Of a DNA stretch of 30,870 nucleotides, positions 25,626 to 30,870 are shown piece by piece. The stretch is taken from contig JAJXTK010000005.1 in the NCBI GenBank assembly GCA_021783935.1, positions 1-30,870 of the forward strand. The letters run 5' to 3'. Source of the DNA: Myxococcales bacterium. GTDB taxonomy: Bacteria; Myxococcota_A; Polyangia; Polyangiales; JADJMO01. Under the pieces are notes generated by a model. The model ran no database searches, had not been told where the DNA came from, and saw only the letters and a program-made list of their open reading frames with translations. The position numbers were made by a program, and so were the translations under genes. The stretch's first letter is position 1, and each line of letters starts with the position of its first letter.

Positions 25626-27977
25626 CTACATCATCGAGAGCGGGTCCACGTCGATCACGATGCGCACCTCGCGCGGCGCCTGCTCGGCCGCGCGCTTGAC
25701 GGCGCGCGCGACCTCGCGGAGCTCCTTGCGCGGCCCCTTGAGCAGCACGCGGTAGCGAAAGCGCCCCCGCACGCGCGGCACCGGCGCCGGCGTCGGGCCG
25801 CGCACCTCGACGATCTCGCGCGTCACGACGTCGAGAGCGCAGGCAGCGCGCGCGAGCTCCGCGGCGACGTGCGCGGTTCGCTCCTCGTTCGCGCCGTCGA
25901 GCCGCACGAGCACCAGACGCGAGAAGGGGGGGTAGCCGAGCTCCTCGCGGTCGAGCAGCTCGACGCGCTGGAACGCCTCGACGTCGTGGGCGGCGGCGCA
26001 GCGGATCGCGGCGTGCTCCGGCGTGCGCGTCTGCACGATCACGCGCCCGGGCGCGTCGCCGCGACCGGCGCGGCCGGCGACCTGCACGAGCAGCTGGAAG
26101 GTCCGCTCGGCCGCGCGGAAGTCGGGCATCGAGAGGGCGGCGTCGGCGTTCACGACGCCGACGAGCGTGACGAACGGCAGGTCGTGCCCCTTGGTGACCA
26201 TCTGCGTGCCGACCAGCACGTCGATCTCGCGCGCGCGGACGCGATCGAGGATGGCCTCGATCTCGCGGCCGCTCGCGACGTCGCGATCGAGGCGCGCGAC
26301 CCGGGCGCGGGGGAAGGCGCTCGCGAGCACGTCCTCGAGGCGCTCGGTGCCGGCCCCCTCGAGCGCGAGCTTGCCCGAGCACTTCGGGCATCGGAGCGGC
26401 AGCTCCTCGACGTGGTCGCAGTAGTGACAGCGCAGCCCCGCAGCGACGGGCTCGACCGCCCCATCGCGGCGCGCGCGGAGCCCCGGCGCGCGGTGGAACG
26501 TGAGCGCGACGTCGCAGTCGCCGCACCGCAGCAGCTCGCCGCACGCGTCGCAGCGGACCGCGGGGGCGAAGCCGCGGCGGTTCAAGAAGAGGATCGCCTG
26601 CTCGCCGGCGGCGAACACCGCCTCGAGCGCGCGGTGCAGCGGCAGGCTGATCTGGCGGCTGCCGCTCGGTCCGGGCCCCACGTGCCGCAGATCGACGATC
26701 TCGACGCGCGGGAGCGGCTGCGCGCGGGCGCGGTGGCGCAGCGAGAGCCTCGTCGCGCGTCCGCGGTTGACGAGCTCGACGCTCTCGAGCGAAGGGGTCG
26801 CGCTGCCGAGCACGCAGACCGCGCCGGCGCGCACCGCGCGCAAGATCGCGCAGTCGCGCGCGTGGTAGCGGACCCCCTCCTCCTGCTTGAACGACGGATC
26901 GTGCTCCTCGTCGACGACCACCAGGCCGAGCGAGGGCACCGGCGCGAAGAGCGCGCTGCGCGCTCCGATCGCGACGCGCAGCTCGCCTTGATGAAGCCGC
27001 CGCCACATCGAGAAGCGGGCCGCGGGATCGAGCGCGCTGTGCACGACCGCCACGTCGTCGCCGAAGCGGGCGCGAAATCGCGCGACGAGCTGCGGGGTGA
27101 GCGCGATCTCGGGGACGAGCATCAGCGCGCCCCGTCCGCGCGCGAGCGCGTGGGCGATGGCGCGCAGGTAGACCTCCGTCTTGCCCGAGCCGGTCACGCC
27201 GTGCAGCAGCAAGGGGAGGCTCGCCCGCTCGGGTTCGTCGAGCGCGCGCGCGAGCGCGTCGACCGCGACCGCCTGCTCGTCGGTGAGCGTCGGCGCGACG
27301 TCGCGCTCGGCCGGCTTGTCGAACGCGCTCGCGGCGATCTCGCGATCGTGCTGCACCAGCACGCCGCGCGCGACCTGCGCTCGGACGATCGCGGCCGCGC
27401 CCTTCCACCGCTCGACGAGCGCCGCGAGCGGCACCTCCCGCTCGGCGCGGACGTGCGCCACGAGCTCGGCGGCCACGCGCCCGAGCCGCACCCCCTCGAC
27501 GTCGGCGAGGCCGCGCGCGACGAGCCGCTCGGTGCGCGTCGGCGCGACCTTCGAGGTCTCGAGGGCGATCCCCTTGGCGCGCAGCCCGGAGACCGTCTTG
27601 CGCTCGAGCGCCGGCAGCGCGAGCGCCAGCACCGCGCCGAGCGGCGACAGGTAGTAGCTCGCGACCTCGCGCAGGAAGCCGAGCAGCTCCGGCGGCAGCA
27701 CCGGCGCGCGATCGACGATCGCGAGCACGTCGCGGAGCTTGATCGCGGCGTCGGCCGACGCGCCTCGCACCTCGACGACCACGCCGACGAGCTTGCGCGC
27801 GCCGAAGGGGACGAGCACGCGCGCGCCGACGGGCACCTGCGCGCCGAGCCCGAGAGGCAGCCGGTAGGTGAACGGCCGATCGATCGGCACATCGAGCGCG
27901 ACCTCGATCGCGAGGCCGTCGAGCTGCGCCTCGGGCTCGTCGAACAGCGTGGGCTCGCGGGACAACGCCGCGAGCAT
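25626..27977 (-). CDS. priA: Primosomal helicase PriA
   Basis: PriA is the 3'-to-5' helicase that recognises stalled forks and restarts replication. The 783-residue length is near normal (E. coli 732). The N-terminal DNA-binding domain includes VPIDRPFTYRLP (30-41) and VGARVLVPFGARKLVGVV. The helicase core has Walker A GVTGSGKTEVY (K266), DEEH (356-359), GSATPSLES, and the late motifs GTQMVTKGHDLP and QVAGRAGRG. Eight Cys for two zinc sites are all present (476, 479, 485, 488, 517, 520, 530, 533). The ATG at 27975-27977 lies only 3 bases past the kal-kce stop, so it is probably co-transcribed with that metabolic gene, an accidental-looking pairing. The first 20 residues are a non-conserved extension. 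Confidence 0.96.
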   Translation of the reverse strand: MLAALSREPTLFDEPEAQLDGLAIEVALDVPIDRPFTYRLPLGLGAQVPVGARVLVPFGARKLVGVVVEVRGASADAAIKLRDVLAIVDRAPVLPPELLGFLREVASYYLSPLGAVLALALPALERKTVSGLRAKGIALETSKVAPTRTERLVARGLADVEGVRLGRVAAELVAHVRAEREVPLAALVERWKGAAAIVRAQVARGVLVQHDREIAASAFDKPAERDVAPTLTDEQAVAVDALARALDEPERASLPLLLHGVTGSGKTEVYLRAIAHALARGRGALMLVPEIALTPQLVARFRARFGDDVAVVHSALDPAARFSMWRRLHQGELRVAIGARSALFAPVPSLGLVVVDEEHDPSFKQEEGVRYHARDCAILRAVRAGAVCVLGSATPSLESVELVNRGRATRLSLRHRARAQPLPRVEIVDLRHVGPGPSGSRQISLPLHRALEAVFAAGEQAILFLNRRGFAPAVRCDACGELLRCGDCDVALTFHRAPGLRARRDGAVEPVAAGLRCHYCDHVEELPLRCPKCSGKLALEGAGTERLEDVLASAFPRARVARLDRDVASGREIEAILDRVRAREIDVLVGTQMVTKGHDLPFVTLVGVVNADAALSMPDFRAAERTFQLLVQVAGRAGRGDAPGRVIVQTRTPEHAAIRCAAAHDVEAFQRVELLDREELGYPPFSRLVLVRLDGANEERTAHVAAELARAACALDVVTREIVEVRGPTPAPVPRVRGRFRYRVLLKGPRKELREVARAVKRAAEQAPREVRIVIDVDPLSMM

Positions 27978-27980
27978 GCC

Positions 27981-29255
27981 CTACTTCAGGCCGAGGATCT
28001 CTTTGGCCCGCGCCGGATCGGCGATCTTGCGATCGATCGACGTGGCGAAGGCGGCGGCGCGCTCGACGAGCGGCGCGCTCCCCTCGGCGAGCACCCCCTT
28101 GTCGAGGTAGAGGTTGTCCTCGAGGCCGACGCGCGCGTGCCCGCCGAGGCGCATCGCGAGCTCGGTCATGGGGCGCTGGTGGCGCCCGACGGCCGCGACC
28201 GCCCACGAGTGCGGCACGCCCGAAGTCTCGAGCTCGCCGACGAGGAAGCGCAGGAGCGACTCGCGCGGCGCCATCGCCCCCGGCACGCCCATCACGAACT
28301 GCACGTGCAGCGGCGGCGCGAGGCGGTTCTCCTTGACGAGCGTCAGCGCCTCGTCGAGGTGGCCGACCTCGTAGCACTCGCACTCGGCGATCGCGCCGGC
28401 CTCGCCGATGCGCGCCGCGACGTCGCGGATCTCGCGGCGGGTGTTGACGAAGACGTCGTCGCCGAAGTTGATGCTGCCGCAGTTGAGGGTCGCCATCTCG
28501 GGCACCGGGCGCAGCAAGAGCGGCTGGCAGCGCTCGTCGATCGGCATGCCGACGGCGCCGCCGGTCGAGACCTGCACGACGACGTCCGACTTGCGGCGGA
28601 TCGCCTCGATGGTCGCCGCGAAGCGATCCTTCGCCTGCGTGGCCTTGCCGTCGTCGGTGCGCACGTGCAGGTGCACGACCGCGGCGCCCGCCTCGCGGCA
28701 GCGCGCGGCCTCGTCGGCGATCTCCTCGGGCGTGTAAGGCACGTGCGGGTTCTGCGCGCGCGTGACCTCCGCGCCGACCAGGGCGGCGGTGATGATCAGA
28801 TCGGGGAGCGGCCTCGAGGCGGGGAGCGCGGGCACCACGGGCGCCGCGAGGCGCGCCACGGGGCGGCGCTGCAGCTCGATCGGCACGACGCACGTGCCCA
28901 CCGCGCGCGTGACGACGATCGGCGGATCGTAGTGCTCGGCCTGGCTCGCGGGGACGCCCGGCTTGCGGACGTTGCCGGCGACCTTGCGCGCTTCGAAGAC
29001 CATCTTGCGCGAGGTGCGCCCCACGTGGACGAGCTCGGCGACCGCCTCGATGTAGTCGCCGGCGAAGACCGGCGCGAGGAACTCGACCGACTCGTAGGCG
29101 CGGAAGAGCCCCTCGTCGCCGTCGTGCGCGATGAGGAGCTCGGTCGCGAGATCGCCGAACAGGGCGAGCATGTGCGCGCCGTCGACCAGCTCGCCGGCGT
29201 AGTGCGCGTCGTGGCTCGACATCCGGAGGCGTACGGAGGTTCTCATGGCGGCCAT
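27981..29255 (-). CDS. Fused 3-aminobutyryl-CoA ammonia-lyase / 3-keto-5-aminohexanoate cleavage enzyme (Kal-Kce)
   Basis: A 424-residue fusion. Residues about 5-135 form a hotdog-fold domain with RMSSHDAHYAGELVDGAHML, FGDLATELL, VEFLAPVFAGDYIEA and VGRTSRKMVFEA, the pattern of Kal (releases NH3 from 3-aminobutyryl-CoA, giving crotonyl-CoA). Residues about 150-424 are a BKACE (DUF849) enzyme with the Kce-type residues in register: E163 (ITAALVGAE), zinc ligands H195/H197 (VHLHVR), S230 (QVSTGG), T256 (EMATLN), and R375/E379/D380 (RVGLED). Kce joins 3-keto-5-aminohexanoate with acetyl-CoA to give acetoacetate and 3-aminobutyryl-CoA, the substrate of Kal. Other BKACE activities are possible, but the Kal fusion argues for the lysine pathway. 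I use the ATG at 29253-29255, 7 bases after a TACCGT hexamer; ATG 29246 is an alternative. Confidence 0.88.
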   Translation of the reverse strand: MAAMRTSVRLRMSSHDAHYAGELVDGAHMLALFGDLATELLIAHDGDEGLFRAYESVEFLAPVFAGDYIEAVAELVHVGRTSRKMVFEARKVAGNVRKPGVPASQAEHYDPPIVVTRAVGTCVVPIELQRRPVARLAAPVVPALPASRPLPDLIITAALVGAEVTRAQNPHVPYTPEEIADEAARCREAGAAVVHLHVRTDDGKATQAKDRFAATIEAIRRKSDVVVQVSTGGAVGMPIDERCQPLLLRPVPEMATLNCGSINFGDDVFVNTRREIRDVAARIGEAGAIAECECYEVGHLDEALTLVKENRLAPPLHVQFVMGVPGAMAPRESLLRFLVGELETSGVPHSWAVAAVGRHQRPMTELAMRLGGHARVGLEDNLYLDKGVLAEGSAPLVERAAAFATSIDRKIADPARAKEILGLK

Positions 29256-29262
29256 GGCGCGC

Positions 29263-29268
29263 ACGGTA
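29263..29268 (-). promoter_or_regulatory. Candidate -10 (TACCGT) for the kal-kce/priA unit
   Basis: On the minus strand TACCGT lies 7 bases before the ATG at 29255, consistent with a leaderless transcript; neither this ATG nor the one at 29246 has a convincing Shine-Dalgarno. No clear -35. Confidence 0.4.
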
Positions 29269-29355
29269 GCCCTTCGCGCCCGAGATTCGTAAGGGGATCG
29301 ACGCGGCGCGCGCGCACGACGCACCTCGACGTCGGGCGCGCCGGGGGCGACGCGC

Positions 29356-29361
29356 TATGCT
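29356..29361 (+). promoter_or_regulatory. Candidate -10 (TATGCT) for the hypothetical gene
   Basis: TATGCT lies 12 bases before the ATG at 29374, which would leave a leader of about five bases. It sits in the 118-base divergent spacer shared with kal-kce. Confidence 0.35.
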
Positions 29362-29373
29362 CCGCGCGCGTCC

Positions 29374-30543
29374 ATGGATCGGAGCCCGCGCCGCTCGACC
29401 CCGCCGAAACACCCGTCGGGGTACCCGGCGGCCGACGATGCGCCGGTGCACCTCGCTCCCGCCGTCGACGTGCGCGAGGGGGCGCGGCGGGCGCGCGTCT
29501 CGTCGCCGGTCGGCGCCCCTTCCGGCTCGTGGTCGCCCCTCGCGCCCACGCGAGCGTCCGCCGAGCCGCAGGTCGGCGGCACTGCGCCGATGGCGCGCGG
29601 CCTCGATCGGGCGCCGAGCGCGGAGGCGCCGCCGAGCTCGTCCACCGACGGCGCGCTCTACACGCTGGCGGTGCCCGTGGAGGAGCGCCACTCGCGTCCC
29701 CCGTCGCCCGAGCCCGACGAGCCCGCGCCGCGCACGCTCGCCTACGAGCCCGCGCGCTCGCGCCTCGGCGCGCCCATCCCGATCGGCGGCCCCTACGTCG
29801 CGACCCCGCCGCAGGTGGACGTGCGCCCTTCGTCCGAGCGGCCGCCCCCCTCGGCGCTGCAAGTCGGCTCGCTCGCCCCGGAGCCGCTGCCTGCCGCGCT
29901 CGCCGCGCTGCTCGTGCAACATCACGAGCCCGGCGACGAGCGCGCTTCACTCGCGCGTGAGCTCGCGTCGATCGGCGCCCTCGACGAGCGCCCCGATCGC
30001 GACGTCGAGCGCGACATCGGCGCGAAGGCGACGCTCTCGCGCGCCCGCGCGCTGCGCTTTCGCCTGGCCCTGCTCGACGCGTTCGCCGAGGCGCCGCCCG
30101 CGAACGAGGCGAGCGCGCCGGGGACGCTCCCCATCGATCTCGCGATCGACGCGATGGTCCTCGTGGGCTTCGCCGACGGCGCGCCGTTCGCGCGGCACCT
30201 GGCGACGGGCCTCGCGATGCCGTTCGTCCTCGCCATGGTGCGCTGCCTGCGCGCCGCCCGCCCCGATCTGCCGCGATCGGCGCTCCGCGACCGCGGCGTC
30301 GCCTCGATCGCCGGCCTCACCGTCGCGGGGTATCGAGCCACGCTCGAGGCGCTCTCGCGCGCCGCGCTCGAGACCCCAAAGGACGCGCGCGCCCTCGTCG
30401 TCGACGCAGCCGCGAGCGTGGCGACCGCGCCCGCGGTGAACCCCCACCGCCTCGCCGCGCTCGGCGACCTCGAGCGGGCGCTGTCGCTGCGCGCGGGCGT
30501 CTCGGCGCGCGCCTTGGAGCAGGCGCAGCGGCGGCGCGGCTAG
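29374..30543 (+). CDS. Hypothetical protein, Pro/Ser-rich N-terminus and helical C-terminus
   Basis: A 389-residue protein I do not recognise. Residues 1-170 are low-complexity (Pro, Ser, Ala, Arg, Glu), probably disordered, with no signal peptide or membrane helix. Residues about 170-389 are Ala/Leu/Arg-rich and predicted helical, with segments such as LPIDLAIDAMVLVGFADGAPFARHL and LATGLAMPFVLAMVRCLRAARPDLP; no catalytic or nucleotide-binding motif is visible. The reading frame has the strong G/C third-position bias of its neighbours and an ATG shortly after a TATGCT hexamer, which supports it as a real gene. It may be a cytoplasmic protein-interaction or regulatory factor, but nothing in the sequence decides this. 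It is followed, after 121 bases, by the B12-binding protein. Confidence 0.7.
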   Translation: MDRSPRRSTPPKHPSGYPAADDAPVHLAPAVDVREGARRARVSSPVGAPSGSWSPLAPTRASAEPQVGGTAPMARGLDRAPSAEAPPSSSTDGALYTLAVPVEERHSRPPSPEPDEPAPRTLAYEPARSRLGAPIPIGGPYVATPPQVDVRPSSERPPPSALQVGSLAPEPLPAALAALLVQHHEPGDERASLARELASIGALDERPDRDVERDIGAKATLSRARALRFRLALLDAFAEAPPANEASAPGTLPIDLAIDAMVLVGFADGAPFARHLATGLAMPFVLAMVRCLRAARPDLPRSALRDRGVASIAGLTVAGYRATLEALSRAALETPKDARALVVDAAASVATAPAVNPHRLAALGDLERALSLRAGVSARALEQAQRRRG

Positions 30544-30577
30544 ATCGATCGCCCGGCCTCGCGTTCGACGACGCCAT

Positions 30578-30606
30578 TTGCTGCCGGGCGCCCCATCCGA
30601 TAGAGC
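30578..30606 (+). promoter_or_regulatory. Candidate sigma70-like promoter before the B12-binding gene
   Basis: TTGCTG (30578-30583) and TAGAGC (30601-30606) are separated by 17 bases, each matching three of six consensus positions. It is 58 bases upstream of the GTG start. Weak but correctly spaced. Confidence 0.3.
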
Positions 30607-30664
30607 GTGCGCGGACGCCCGTCGGCGCCCACGGAGCGCCCCACGGGGGCGGCAGGAGCCCAAG

Positions 30665-30870
30665 GTGAGCACGAAGGTCCGCATCCTGGTCGCGAAGCCC
30701 GGTCTCGACGGTCACGATCGTGGCGCGAAGGTCGTCGCGCGGGCGCTGCGCGACGCAGGCTTCGAGGTCATCTACACCGGCCTCCACCAGACCCCCGAGA
30801 TGATCGCCGCGGCGGCGGTCCAAGAGGACGTCGACGCGGTCGGGCTCTCGATCATGAGCGGCGCGCACAA
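30665..30870 (+). CDS. Methylmalonyl-CoA-mutase-type cobalamin-binding subunit, 3'-truncated
   Basis: The first 68 residues of a B12-binding protein; the gene runs off the window. The GTG at 30665 has GGAG about 8 bases upstream. The sequence opens directly with the B12-domain start KVRILVAKPGLDGHDRGAKVVA, in which D15-x-H17-x-x-G20 is the base-off/His-on motif whose His ligates cobalt, followed by GFEVIYTGLHQTP and VGLSIMSGAH. This is typical of stand-alone small subunits or domains that work with a separate methylmalonyl-CoA (or related acyl-CoA) mutase large subunit, rather than of lysine 5,6-aminomutase KamE. A chaperone GTPase (MeaB) or mutase subunit is often next to it, but lies outside the window. 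Confidence 0.9.
   Translation, partial: MSTKVRILVAKPGLDGHDRGAKVVARALRDAGFEVIYTGLHQTPEMIAAAAVQEDVDAVGLSIMSGAH

Noticed and set aside
24700..29925. Long open frames on both strands across priA and kal-kce
   Set aside because: The translated sequences are low-complexity Arg/Ala/Gly runs with no family features, while PriA and Kal-Kce explain the same DNA with full motif sets.
30665..30870. Lysine 5,6-aminomutase B12 subunit (KamE), which would extend the lysine pathway suggested by Kal-Kce
   Set aside because: The opening KVRILVAKPGLDGHDRGAKV and the GLHQTPE block match the methylmalonyl-CoA-mutase type of B12 domain, and the domain starts at the N-terminus.

Overview
The window is about 72-75% G+C, densely coded, and looks like a chromosome segment from a myxobacterium (Myxococcota, probably Polyangiales/Sorangiineae). 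The evidence is the cell-wall/division (dcw) cluster of a Gram-negative, several lipoproteins with long Asp/Ala/Thr/Ser linkers and Cys-rich modules, a MopE-type Cys/Asp metal-binding protein, a TPR protein of myxobacterial style, and abundant two-component signalling. Taxonomy is an inference from style and gene content, not from a marker search.

Layout. (1) 1-8507, plus strand: the 3' part of the dcw cluster, murD (5'-truncated), ftsW, murG, murC, ftsQ, ftsA, ftsZ. The first five are translationally coupled by 4-14 base overlaps. murB and ddl, often found between murC and ftsQ, are absent. A 320-base spacer with an AT-rich island and two perfect hairpins separates ftsA from ftsZ. (2) 8537-10117, minus: a hairpin terminator, then a Cys-rich lipoprotein with a 12-bp tandem repeat. 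(3) 10318-12210, plus: a soluble PAS-PAS hybrid histidine kinase. (4) 12219-15541, minus: a three-gene operon of a lipoprotein with a fibrinogen/intelectin-like C-terminus, a short KdpD-like kinase (DUF4118 membrane domain, no N-terminal KdpD/Usp part) and a KdpE-like regulator. The lipoprotein and kinase share an ATGA overlap. (5) 15761-19195, minus: a 1144-residue lipoprotein with twelve tandem bacterial Ig-like (BIG2) domains, followed by a small cluster of inverted repeats. (6) 19671-23078, plus: a SWIM-zinc-finger SNF2 helicase. (7) 23197-25379, plus: a TPR membrane protein coupled to a MopE-like Cys-rich lipoprotein. (8) 25380-29255, minus: a fused Kal-Kce enzyme of lysine fermentation, then priA and a two-helix membrane protein. 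(9) 29374-30870, plus: a hypothetical protein and the start of a methylmalonyl-CoA-mutase-type B12-binding subunit.

How it fits together. Region 1 makes lipid II (MurD, MurC, MurG), polymerises it at the septum (FtsW) and builds the divisome (FtsQ, FtsA, FtsZ). Regions 2-5 and 7 are dominated by envelope-displayed proteins. The most system-like unit is region 4, where a predicted surface or periplasmic lectin-like lipoprotein is coupled to a membrane kinase and its regulator; I read it as a candidate envelope or glycan-sensing pathway. The metabolic highlight is the Kal-Kce fusion, which joins two consecutive steps from 3-keto-5-aminohexanoate to crotonyl-CoA in one chain. Several genes outside the dcw operon have a TANNNT hexamer 6-8 bases before the start codon and little Shine-Dalgarno sequence, suggesting leaderless mRNAs.
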